Of a DNA stretch of 64,000 nt, positions 46,620-57,011 are shown piece by piece; within the stretch, counting starts at the first letter, position 1, and each line of letters begins with the position of its first letter. Under the pieces are notes generated by a model that was not told the origin of the DNA, made no database searches, and worked only from the letters and a program-made list of their open reading frames with translations. Source of the DNA: Camellia lanceoleosa. Taxonomy: Eukaryota > Streptophyta > Magnoliopsida > Ericales > Theaceae. Position numbers and translations under genes: made by a program. The stretch is from assembly GCA_025200525.1 (NCBI GenBank), contig CM045770.1, positions 136,490,200-136,554,199 on the forward strand, in the 5' to 3' direction.

Positions 46620-47408
46620 CGAAAAAACAAATCCTACCTAAACAAAGTAAATCTAACTTAATAATTGCAAATCTAAGTTTATAATAACAAGATTTTAAGA
46701 AATCAACTGAAAAGTTGATGGAAAAAAAAAAAAAAACCTTAGCCCTGGTTGCAAACTTTAGGTTGAAGATCAAGATTCGTAACTTGTAACTCAAATCCTG
46801 TACATCTAGTTTTTTCGAAGATCAACAGTGTGTTTATGTATTAGATCGAAAAGTTGAAAGGGGGAAAAAAAAAAAATTGAGCTTTTGTACAGCCAAGAGC
46901 CAACTATGATGTATGGCTGTCACACAAGATTTTAAAAACCGACATTGCAGCTGTAATGGGTAGCGGAGATAACCTATAACCATTACATGAAAATAAGGTT
47001 CTGAAAAGCGTTGCCAGAATCATTTATGACTTGGTGTAAAGGTCAGTTGTTTAACGTAACTATTCTGTAATCGAACCCGTGAATTTTTTTTTTTTTTTGT
47101 ACAATTTGAAAAAAACTTACCGATACGCACACTTTTTTTCCATGATCATATTTATTGGGTTTTAAAATAAATATTGATCAATTTTTATAAATTTTTAAGT
47201 TTGATCCAATATATTTCATATTTTTAAATCACTATAAACTAAGTTTTTTACATTTTATTTTAATAATTAATAACTTTATATTATACAAAAAATCAATCAC
47301 TAACTATTAGACATAAGATAAACAATGACAAAAGTAAGAGAATAAATAAAAGCCTAAATATATATATATATATATATTTTAATTAAGCTAAATAGATAAT
47401 GATCACAC
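46620..47408. other. No gene seen; repeat debris
   Basis: Contains a TTTTAAAAACCGACATTGC stretch near 46931 and AT-rich sequence. No exon recognised. Confidence 0.4.

Positions 47409-47457
<49 letters not shown>
47409..47457. repeat. (TTA)n microsatellite, about 16 units
   Basis: Uninterrupted TTA/ATT repeat. Confidence 0.95.
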
Positions 47458-47458
<1 letters not shown>

Positions 47459-47810
47459 TTCAAATAATATATAGATAGATATACACAAACAAAATGGTTG
47501 AGTGATAGCAGCTGAATAGAATAGCATAGGTCTTACAGTTTCAACAAATTAATAACATGTTCTTCATCTTCCCTCTTCTCTCTGTCTATCTCTTGTTCCT
47601 CCATCTTCCCTCTTCTCTCTCTATCTTTCTTCTCCCATTTTCAACTTTTTTTTTTTTTTTTTTGTATTTTTTTCAAAGAAACAATTCGGAACCAAGATGA
47701 ACGCATGCATAACAGTCATTACAAAGACTGCATTCTACCGCTATAGCAAGCATCGCCAACACACCTGTGAATCTCAATCAAACTGCAAAAGCGGCCGTAA
47801 CGGGTGGCGG

Positions 47811-47941
47811 TGTGAATTATGTAGTTTATATTATTCATTAAGGATAGTTTACTACTTTAGATTATTAGGGTTTCATTCTATTGCTTATATATTTGTACTT
47901 CTTTTGATTAATCAATACACAAGTTTTGTCATCTGTTATCA
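47811..47941 (+). mobile_element. copia 5' LTR
   Basis: TGTGAATTATGTAG to CTGTTATCA, 131 bp. It carries TATATATTTG near its 3' half as the probable promoter element. Matches 52681-52811 at 128 of 131 positions. Confidence 0.92.
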
Positions 47942-47953
47942 TGGTATCAAAGC
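47942..47953 (+). promoter_or_regulatory. Primer-binding site TGGTATCAAAGC
   Basis: Directly abuts the 5' LTR and is complementary to the 3' end of initiator methionine tRNA, the usual primer of copia elements. Confidence 0.9.
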
Positions 47954-47984
47954 AAGGTTACAAACAGTAGCATACCTCGCAGGT

Positions 47985-48165
47985 CATCATCGACCATCGC
48001 AGCTCTGTCTCTCATCGCACATCGCAACTCTGTCTCTCATCGCAAGGCCATCGCAGTTCGTCTCTCCTTCAATCGCAAGGCCATCGCAGCTCTGTCTCTC
48101 TCTTCGCAAGGTCATCGAAGCAGCTCTTCTCGCAGCTCTGTCTCTCTCTTCGCAAGGTCGTCATT
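47985..48165 (+). repeat. Leader minisatellite CATCGCAGCTCTGTCTCTC
   Basis: About six imperfect copies of CATCGCARCTCTGTCTCTC lie in the untranslated leader before gag. Their role is unknown. Confidence 0.75.
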
Positions 48166-48463
48166 GAAGTAGCTCGTCTTACTTGCTGGTTTTGGTTTTG
48201 GTTCAATCGAAACCCTAGGAAGCTTCCATCGCTGGTCCGTGGTTCATTCGGAGACCTAGGTTGGGTATCTCACTGATCTTCTCTCTATTCTGACCTAGCT
48301 CTTGTAAAAGGTGAACCTCCATCGCTTGTCTCTGGTTTATAGTTTGCCGTGGTTATGAGAAGAGTGCATTGCTACTCTTGACAGGTCATTCATCTCTCTC
48401 TCTCTCTCTCTCCTCTGCTACCTTTCACTCTGTTTTGAATGCACTGTAGTTTGGGTATATAAT

Positions 48464-49753
48464 ATGGCTGACGATAAATTGCAAGCTATTACTACTAAAT
48501 TAGATGGTACCAATTATTCTTATTGGTCTCATGTAATGAAAAATTTTATAATGGGTAAAGGCATGTGGAACTATGTTATTGGTATGACTATTAGACCTGT
48601 GGAATCTCAAGAAATTGAGGCCGATGTTGCTAAATGGGATAAGGAAAATTCACAAATTCTTACTTGGTTTCATAATTTAGTTCAAACTACCATTGGTATG
48701 AATTTTTCCAAGTATTCTACTTCTAAACAAGTTTGGGACTATTTGAAGACTATGTACCATGAGTCTAACTTTGCAAAACAGTGTGAACTTGAGATGTCTA
48801 TTCGCAGTGCTAGTCAGAAAGATAAGTCCATTCAGGAGTTCTACAATGAGATGACTACTTATTGGGATCAGCTTGCTTTGATGGAACCGTCCGATTTGCA
48901 GTTACTTGACAGTTATATCAAGTATCTGGAGAAACAACATCTTGTTCAATTTCTCATGGCCCTTCGTGATCAATTTGATCCACTTCGGGAAGCTATTCTT
49001 CATCGGTCTCCCTTGCCTTTTGTGAATGGTGCTGTTCGTGAGCTTATTGCGGAAGAAACTCAATTTAAGGTGGCTCATGGTACTCCTGCTTCCCAGTCAG
49101 TTTTTGCCACTTCTCCGCTCTTACCCACCCCATCTTCTCATTTATTTCAAGTTACTGGTAAGCCCAAGCCTCAGGTTTCCATGGATGAGTGCAGCTTCTG
49201 TCATCAGAAATGCCATTGGAAACATGCATGTCCTAAACTTTTGCAGCCCAAGGGTCGTTCATCTGGTTCACCATTCGCTAAGCCGACATTTTCAGGATCT
49301 CGTTCATCTGTCGCCTTTTCTGCACCAGTTTCTGAGAATGATCCATCTTCCAATATGCAGTCTATGTTTGAGCAGTTCAAGTCTTTCATGGTAGCCAATC
49401 CAGATCTTTCGTCTCAAGCCTCCGTTATGACTACCACTCAGTTCGGTTTGTCTGGTTCATCATCTTTAGGTAATATCCATACTTCGTGGATCTTTGATTC
49501 TAGTTGTTCACATCATATGACCCCTGTTGCATCTCTCCTCAGTAATTGTGTCTCTCCTTCTTTTTCTATCACTATTGCTACTGCTAATGGTTCTTCTATG
49601 CCTGTACACTCTGTTGGTTCTATTTCCTGTTCCTATTTGTCTCTTTCTCCTGTATTTTATGTGCCTCACCTCTCACTCAGTCTTATTTCTATCAGTCAAT
49701 TATCTGATTCCGATTTTGATGTTGTTTTCTTTTCTTCTCATTGTGTTGTATAG
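48464..49753 (+). pseudogene. copia gag and start of protease, open up to a premature TAG
   Basis: 429 codons from ATG at 48464. The N-terminus LDGTNYSYWSHVMKNFI and LYxx-like GMNFSKYSTSKQVWDYLKTM belong to the UBN2/copia gag family. CSFCHQKCHWKHAC is a CX2CX4HX4C zinc knuckle. Then SWIFDSSCSHHMTP marks the protease active site, but the Gly after Asp-Ser is Ser, so catalysis would be impaired. The frame ends at TAG 49751-49753 and continues open beyond it. Confidence 0.88.
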
Positions 49754-52685
49754 GACCGGGTATCCAAGAGGCAGATTGGGATCGGGCGTAGAGTTGGAGA
49801 ACTATATATCTTGGACAACTTGCATGTTCCTCTAGAAGTGTCTTCTACTGCATTGTCTTCTTTTTGTTTAAATAATAAGTCCTCTTTGTTTTATATTTGG
49901 CATTCTAGGTTAGGTCATCTGTCGAGTGATTGGTTGAGAATGTTAGTTAGGTCTGGACATTTAAGCAATTTTCCCATTAGTGATATTTCTGAGTGTCGTG
50001 GTTGTAAACTGGCTAAAATGTCTGCTCTTCTTTTTAATAAAAGTAGTTCTATTTCATCTTCTCATTTTCAATTGGTCCATACTGATGTTTGGGGTCCTTC
50101 CCCTATAGTTACCAAGGGTGGTTTGCAATATTATGTAGCTTTTGTGGATGATTACAATCGGTTTACTTGGGTTTATTTGATAACTCGAAAATCTGATTTT
50201 TACAAAATATATTCTAATTTTCACTCCATGATTCGCACTCAGTTTTCTATCACCATTAAAATTCTTCGTTCTAATTTGGGGGGTGAGTATTACTTGTCTG
50301 AGTTTGAGGAGTATTTAGCTACTCATGGAACTATTCATTAGTCTTCGTGTTCTGACACTCCTGCACAAAATGGTCGAGCTGAGCGCAAACATCGCCATCT
50401 CCTTGATACAGCTCGCTCTTTGTTGCTTTCATCTTTTGTCCCTTCTGTTTTCTGGGGAGAAGCTGTTCTCACTGCTGCATATCTTCTCAATCGGATGCCT
50501 ACTCCTCTTCTCTCAGGCTCATCTTCGTATAAGCGTCTTTTTGGTGTTACTCCAAATTATTCTCTTCTTCGTATTTTTGGTTATGCATGCTTTGTGCTCC
50601 TTCCTAAACGGGTGCGCTCTAAACTTAGTTCTTGTTGTGTCCTATGTGTCTTTTTAGGGTATGGCATTAATCAAAAAGGTTATCGATGCTATGATCCTGC
50701 CACCAAAAAGCTATATGTGTCTAGGCATGTCACTTTTTTAGAAAAACTACCCTACTACACTATACCTTCCACCCCTGTTCCTATTACTAAGGATGAATTG
50801 GTTCATGTTGACCCATTTCCTCTTAATGTTTCTCCTGATGAGTTTGTTTCTGACCTTGAGGTCTCTACTTTGCCTCTTACTAGCACTTCTAATACCTCTC
50901 CAGCTATCTCATCTCCAGCTCCCGCTTTTCTTGCTCCTCTTATTGTTTATCAACGTCGCAAAGCATTTCCGAGCTCACCTGTCTCTAACTCTACTATCCC
51001 TCAAACTGTTTCTTTGGATCCCACTCCTCCTGCACATCGTTTCCCAAAGTGAGATCGTTATCCTCCGAACTGGTATGGTTTTGGTAATACATGTTTTTCC
51101 CTTTCCTATCAGTCTTTTCTTTCTTGTCTTTATACATATTTTGAGCCCAGGTCTTACAAGGAAGCTTGTCATGATCCCAATTGGATTGCCGCCATGAATG
51201 ATGAGTTAACTGCTTTGGCTAACACTCAGACTTAGGATTTGGTTCCATTACCTGCTGACAAGAATGTTGTAGGTTGTAAATGGGTCTATAAGGTCAAAAC
51301 CCTTTCTGATAGGTCTTTAGAATGGTACAAAGCTCGTCTAATTGCCCAAGGCTTTTCTCAGGAGTATGGGATTGATTACAATGAGACTTTTGCCCCCATT
51401 GCCAAGATGACTACTGTTCGTACTCTTATCTCTATTGCAGCTGCCCATCATTGGCCCCTGTTTCAATTAGATGACAAAAATGCTTTTCTGAATGGGCATC
51501 TTGCTGAAGAAGTATATATGCGCCCTCCACCGGGTCTCTCTCACCCTCCTGGTGTTGTTTGTCGTCTTCATCGTGTTTCTACATGGTCTCAAACAGTCTC
51601 GTGCTTGGTATGAGCGATTTCACTCTGTTGCCTTCAAATTTTGGTTTTCGCCTAGTCATCATGATTGTGCTCTCTTTGTTGGCGCACTTCATTGGGCTTG
51701 TTCTCCTTCTCTTATATGTGGATGATATGATCATCACCGGCTCGATTATAGTACTATTGAGGAGGTTAAACATCAGTTGTTTCAGGAGTTCGAGATGAAG
51801 GATTTGGTGTTTCTTCGGTATTTTCTTGGTATTGAGGTTGCTACTTCTCCTACTGGGTATCTTCTCTCTCAGACTAAATATGCCCGTGATATTCTTTCTC
51901 GTGCTAATCTCACTAATGAGAAAATTGTTGACACTCCTTTTGAGTTGCATGCTAAGTTTTTTGCTTCTGATGGCATTCCTCTTGAGGATCTCACTTTGTA
52001 TCGCGAGTTGGTTGGGTGTCTTGTTTATCTCACTATTACTCATCCGGATATCTCCTATGTTGTGCACATTCTCAGTTAGTTTGTTTCTGCTCCTCGTTCC
52101 ACACACTGGGCTGCCTTACTTTGTACTTTGCGCTACCTTCGTGGCACTTTGTTGCAATGTTTGCTGTTATCTACCTCTTCGGACTTGACTCTCCGTGCCT
52201 ATGCTGACGCTGATTGAGCAGGTGACATCTCTGATCGCAAATCCACTTCTGGTCTTTGTGTTTTCCTTGGCGATGCCCTCATATCCTGGAAGAGTAAGAA
52301 ACAGTCTGTTGTTGCTCGTTCCACCACTGAGGCTGAGTATCGTGCCATGGCTCATGCTACTTCCGAGATTGTTTGGCTTCGCTGGTTTCTTTCTGATATG
52401 TATGTCTCTCTTTCTGATCCGACTCAGTTGTATTGTGATAATCAGAGTGCTGTCCAGATTGCCCATAATTCAGTCTTTCATGAGCGGACAAAGCATGTTG
52501 AAATAGATTGTCACTTTGTCAGACAGCATCTTCAGGCTGGCACTATTACTCTCCCTTTTGTTCCCTTCTCTCTTCAGTTGGCCGATTTTTTTACGAAGAC
52601 TCATACTGTTGCTCGTTTTTGTTTTCTTCTTGGCAAACTTTCGATACTTTCTACGCTCGCATCCTCAGTTGGAGGGGGGGTGTGA
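49754..52685 (+). pseudogene. copia pol: integrase, reverse transcriptase, RNase H, broken
   Basis: In order: GAG-pre-integrase zinc site (HSRLGHLSSDWL, CRGCKLAK); integrase with HTDVWGPSP but RSNLGGEY where a catalytic Asp is expected; the GYGINQKGYRCYDP region; RT with GCKWVYKVK, FQLDDKNAFLNG and YVDDMIITG; RNase H with YADAD, STTEAEYRAMA and YCDNQSAVQIA. Stops: TAG 50339, TGA 51050, TAG 51233, TAG 52077, TGA 52215. The frame changes near 51575, 51685 and 51745. Every stop fits a single C-to-T or G-to-A change. Confidence 0.9.
52671..52680 (+). promoter_or_regulatory. Polypurine tract GGAGGGGGGG
   Basis: Immediately before the 3' LTR; primes plus-strand synthesis in LTR retrotransposons. 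Confidence 0.85.
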
Positions 52686-52811
52686 ATTATGTAGTTTATA
52701 TTATTCATTAAGGATAGTTTAGTACTTTAGATTATTAGGGTTTCATTCTATTGCTTATATGTTTGTACTTCTTTTGATTAATCAATACACAAGTTTGGTC
52801 ATCTGTTATCA
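52681..52811 (+). mobile_element. copia 3' LTR
   Basis: 131 bp, same ends as the 5' LTR, three substitutions. Followed by GTAACTACC. Confidence 0.92.
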
Positions 52812-52870
52812 GTAACTACCACAACCGTTACGTAACAACATTGCGTAACGGTTGCGGCCGCTTTTTAAAA
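52812..52870. repeat. Right half of the palindromic repeat split by the copia element
   Basis: Contains the hairpin AACCGTTACG...CGTAACGGTT (52823-52852) and GCGGCCGCTTTTTAAAA. TGCAAAAGCGGCCGTAAC just left of the copia (47784-47801) is its inverted partner. Confidence 0.6.
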
Positions 52871-53691
52871 CCTTGCATGAAAGTAATGACCGCTTTTAAA
52901 ACCTAGGTCTACAATATGGCCAAGGTCTACATGACAAGCTTACCTTCTCTGCAATGAATTAGTTGACAAATGAATGGTCCATCCTAATTACTTGGGGAAG
53001 AGTGTGTTATACTTGTAGGCTAGCTTTTCGGGTCTTGGGAGTATGGCTTGGTTAAAGAAATTAATAGTGCCTTCTTGTTAAAATGTAAAAATTTCAAACA
53101 CTGCCATGAAGCTTCATAAACTTCTATTCTCCACCGTCAACCTAGGCTACTTTTGTTACTCTTTTATCACATGCCATAAGTTTATCCCATGATTTATGAG
53201 CAATATTGGAGTTGCATCTAAGAAAACATGATTTCGGAGTAAGTTTAATTTCTAAATTTTTACCTTTGGGTAAGGAGGTGCTTTTAACAACGGAAAACGG
53301 GCTAGCTTTGAATCCCTGCATTTGGGTTCATCTAAAGTTCCATAACAAGTATGCAAAAAGTTTTGCTGCATCTTGAAATGTGTAATTGAATTTTCAGATA
53401 CCTTTCCTGTTGGCACGTCAGGTTTGCAGCATAGAGTTCCTGAAGTATAGGTATTGTTTTCCGTATGAAAATGAAAATATTGCCCCCAATCATATACATT
53501 TTTATTTATGAATGCTAATGGGTTCAAATGCATATTTTCATTCTTCTGGTTTGTTTGAAAATTACCTTTTTGAGTTAGTAGAGCTTGAAATTTACGCATA
53601 GAACAAGCATATTGTTTTCATGCTAAACGCTTTATTTGTTTTTGGCACAAACAGTATAGAAAGCAATTTTTGAAAAATGTTAATGCTTTTT
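52871..53691. other. No gene seen
   Basis: A minus-strand open stretch at 53252-53599 has no recognisable domain. GCTTTTAAAACCT near 52892 echoes the neighbouring palindromic repeat. Confidence 0.35.
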
Positions 53692-53945
53692 GTAGAAAAT
53701 ATTTTCTTGTGCTTGATTGCGACACTGAAATTGATGCGTTTGTGGTGGTGGTAGAGAGTTTTTGGTAGGATAGTGGTGGCATTGATGAGACTTATTCTCA
53801 CCTTTAAAAAGTAGAAAATATTTTCTCATGCTTGATTGTGACACTGAAATTGACGTGCTTGTGGTTGTAGTGTTTGTAGTGGTATAGAGGTTTTGGTAGG
53901 ATAATGGTGGCATTGGTGAGACTTTATTATCACCTTTAAAAAGTA
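53692..53945. repeat. Tandem repeat, about 120-130-base unit x2 plus partial
   Basis: GTAGAAAATATTTTCT begins units at 53692 and 53811 and a partial third at 53943. Shared: TGCTTGATTG, GACACTGAAATTGA, TTTTGGTAGGATA and GGTGGCATTG. Confidence 0.85.
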
Positions 53946-54182
53946 GAAAATATTTTTTGTCCAAATAAGCTCATATTTTGTTGATCATGGAGACAGTTTC
54001 CTTGATTTTCATTTTTCATCATATACAAGCTCTTGTTGCTAAAATAAACGAAGATGACCTCATATTTTATCAGGGTGCTTTACATTTTCTAAATTGATGA
54101 AAAACTTGAACAAATTTTTTTTTGATAAATAAAAACTTAAACAACTTTCATCTTCTCTTATTACCATAATTTCACTAACTAG

Positions 54183-54789
54183 CATATATTTGAACTGGAG
54201 GACTGCATGGCAAGACTTGAAGCTTCCCTTGCTAATAAGAAAGGTAGGGTTGAGAGCAATTTTTTCTAATTATTTTTACTTCATCCGATATTTTTTTCGA
54301 TAGAAACAACTTATCCAGAAATCGGGGTAAGGCATCTTGCCTTCCCCAAACTTCGCTTTGGTAGGAGCCTAAAGCCTCGTATATTGTCCAATGTTTTTTC
54401 TATTGCCATCTCATTTTCTTGTTTTAACCTTCTTTTTCTTTCTTTCTTTCTTTCTTCCTTCCTTCTAGATGCTGGAAATGAGGAATTGCTGAAGAGAATT
54501 AGTGATTTACAGTCAAAGCTAGAAGGTGTAAAAGCTTAGTAAGTTTAGGGAAAAGAGAAGGTTGCACTCATTTATTTTCTTCACTAATCTCATGTTGTAA
54601 TGAAGAGCTAGAATTATTATGAAAAAAAGGGGAAAATAAGAATGGACTATTAAAGTTTTATTGCTTGTGAATAGCAGGCTTCAGAACAGGTTGAGAAGCT
54701 TTTATGCAGAAAATGTGAAACTCAAGTATCAAATTACCCATCTCATAAAGGCATTAAAGGAGGATGATAGAAAGTTGGCATCCAAGTGA
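54183..54789 (+). pseudogene. Three-exon coiled-coil fragment, family not identified
   Basis: Exons 54183-54243, 54469-54538 and 54675-54789 join in frame and read FELEDCMARLEASLANKK, DAGNEELLKRISDLQSKLEG and KLKYQITHLIKALKEDDR, ending in TGA at 54787-54789. Heptad leucines are regular, so this is a coiled coil. The second boundary depends on which of two AG acceptors is used: 54675 keeps the frame, 54678 gives a stop at the junction. No upstream exons were found. It may be the C-terminus of a larger gene or a captured fragment; I cannot name the protein. Confidence 0.5.
54305..54395 (+). repeat. SINE-like repeat fragment
   Basis: GAAACAACTTATCC, GAAATCGGGGTAAGGC, CTTCCCCAAAC and TAGGAGCC follow the same order as the body of tRNA-derived SINEs common in eudicots (GAAACAGCC...GGGTAAGGC...CCCC...GGAGC). 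It lies in the first intron of the coiled-coil fragment. The tRNA-like head is missing. Confidence 0.5.
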
Positions 54790-56153
54790 GGTATTATGAT
54801 TTCCCTAGCATTTCTTATTACATGGTTGATAATGCAAGTCTTATGCATAGTTTCATAGTAAACACGAACATATTTTGTTGGATGTATATGTACCCATACC
54901 TTAACGCAATTGTCAAGTGTTCAACACAGATACTTCACAAATTTAGAAAAGTCCATACGACATAGATATCTATGGAAACGAATAGGTGAGAGAGATACAA
55001 CCCGGACATGTCAACTCATCTTCATGGATTAGAAGTTCCAGGCTTCTTGTCACAAAGTTGACACTGATATATTGGTCATTAATTTGGCGAGCACCAAAGA
55101 CCTTCAAATTAACTGTTTATACCTTACTTGCCTTTGGGTTTTCATGGTTTAGGACATTAAGTGCTGCTGCTGATTTCTTAAGATAGGTATGCAAAACTGG
55201 CTCCTCCACCCATTTAGGTATTGATGACGCTACTTAACAATGTAGCTTATATATGGTGTTAGGTGCATTTGCTGACATGATCACATACTACTATACGATG
55301 GAAATGCTACATAGATGAATAAATGGATCATGTGGTATAAGAAATGCTATACAAATAGATTTACATTCATAATGATGTGTCTTATTTTAAATGAAATTAT
55401 ATTATCATACATTTTTGTAGTGGTAATGGTAGATATCTAACCTGCTATTCAGAATGGCCTTGTATGCTTGTTTAAGAACTACATACACTTTTAAATAGGT
55501 GATATGTGTGTCAAATACCGACACTCACTGAACACTTTCCGACACGTATCAGATACTTAGTGTAAATTTTTTTCTTTTTTCTTCACATATCACTTACCTT
55601 TTATGGTACTTAAGACTTGATTTGATTTGGTTTTGGTTTTACATGTCCCTTACCTTTTATTTCCTTCACATATCCAAGATCCAAACACACCATAAATAGA
55701 TGAATACTTTGTTCAATAACTTTTTTGGTTTTATTTTTCATATTTTTTGTGTGCGCACCATGCTAATGAAATGGTGAAACCTGTGTTAATTCTGATTTTG
55801 CTTCCTGGAATTCTTTGGTTCTTGAAGTAACTGAGCAGAAAATCTTGTCATCAACCAAAAAGAGAAAATCTTGAAGTCATTTAGAGGATTCTTTAGTAAA
55901 CTGTGATATTATGTTATTGCTGATACCCATACTAATCATTTCATGTGTAACTATCCTTGGAGGTAAGGTAGTAATTGTGTTTAGTCACTATTTAATGTAC
56001 AGATTTGTCATTCTTTTCTCTCCATAAATCTAAGATCCAAACTTAGCATTAGCAGATGAAAAAAAAAAAAAACAAAAAATTTGCCATGGAAGAATTGAGA
56101 TACAAGATGTGCATCTATTAATGCATAATATAAGAACCTAAAATAGCCATATA
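54790..56153. other. No gene seen
   Basis: Contains further GTGTCAAATACCGACAC and GACACGTATCAGATAC phrases near 55507-55560, fragments of the GTGTC-rich repeat family. No exon recognised. Confidence 0.4.
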
Positions 56154-56614
56154 TAGGGTTATAACTGAGTTGAGTTGAGTTGAGCCGAGCTTTGTAGGGT
56201 TCAAACTTGACTCGTTTGTTTATCGAGCTCAACTGTTTAGCTCGAATTCAACTCATTAATATTAATCAAGCTTGAGCTCAATAATAAATTGTTTTTACTA
56301 TTATTTATATTATTTAAATATATAAATAATATATTTACATATTATTTAAATAAAAATATTATTTATTTAACATATAAACCATATATCTATGCTATTATTT
56401 ATACATATTTTTATATTATTTAATATATAAATAATATATTTATTTTATAATTTAAATAAAAACAAATGGGTCAAGTTTGACGGCTAAGCTTGTTCGAGCT
56501 TAAGCTGGACTCGTTTCGTTTACAAAATGAGCCTAAAAATCATGCTTAAGCTCATTTATCTATTTAACGAACCTAGTTGAGTCAAGCTCGCAAACAGCTC
56601 CGTTTGTGGCCCTA
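56154..56614. mobile_element. hAT-type MITE, 461 bp
   Basis: Ends TAGGGTTATAACTGAG and the complement of the right end, TAGGGCCACAAACGGAG, are diverged inverted repeats. The flanking 8-bp duplication is GCCATATA (56146-56153) and TCCATATA (56615-56622). The interior is rich in GAGCTCAA/TTGAGCTC. Same end type as 9851-10371. Confidence 0.75.
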
Positions 56615-57011
56615 TCCATATACATGACTTGTTTTGACCGTAACCACACTTGGGCCAAAGAATTCCAAACCGACGCACTGTCTCCATAAAAAGCCTTACT
56701 TTCATTAATTTCCACCATATTCCATCTTTTACTTGTAATGAAAAACCTACCACATGTTTGTGTACAAAAAAGCTAAGTTTGAAACTCGCCTGACATTTTC
56801 TTTTCTGTACATGGGTCATTACAAAAAAGGGGCAGTCATGTTGAGAAATGATTGTAAACACTGAGATATTAGAAACCTAAAGCTTTACCCTATGCCAAGA
56901 TGGCTCCTTTTCTCCTCTTTTCCTGCATGGCACATCCAAAAATGGTCCCTAAAGTAAAAAGATTACTAGAAATTACCTGATGAGTAATGAGAGGACTTGC
57001 TGGATTGCTAT

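Larger units (their letters stand above)
47811..52811 (+). mobile_element. Ty1/copia retrotransposon with 131-bp LTRs, complete but inactive
   Basis: Both LTRs, the primer site, the polypurine tract, and gag, protease, integrase, reverse transcriptase and RNase H in copia order are present in 5.0 kb. LTRs differ at 3 of 131 positions (C/G, A/G, T/G). The single reading frame is broken by at least six stops and three frameshifts. The very short LTRs and gag type suggest the Ale/Retrofit lineage. The element interrupts a GC-rich palindromic repeat. No exact 5-bp TSD touches the LTRs: GTAAC follows the 3' LTR, and the nearest left GTAAC is 9 bases away. Confidence 0.92.

Noticed and set aside
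47030..47085. Second SINE from a B-box-like TCACGGGTTCGATTACAG on the minus strand
   Set aside because: No A-box at a suitable distance and no SINE body.
56556..56861. Minus-strand 101-codon frame as a gene or extra exon of the SAP-like gene
   Set aside because: It overlaps a hAT MITE end, lies beyond the stop of the last exon and has no family resemblance.
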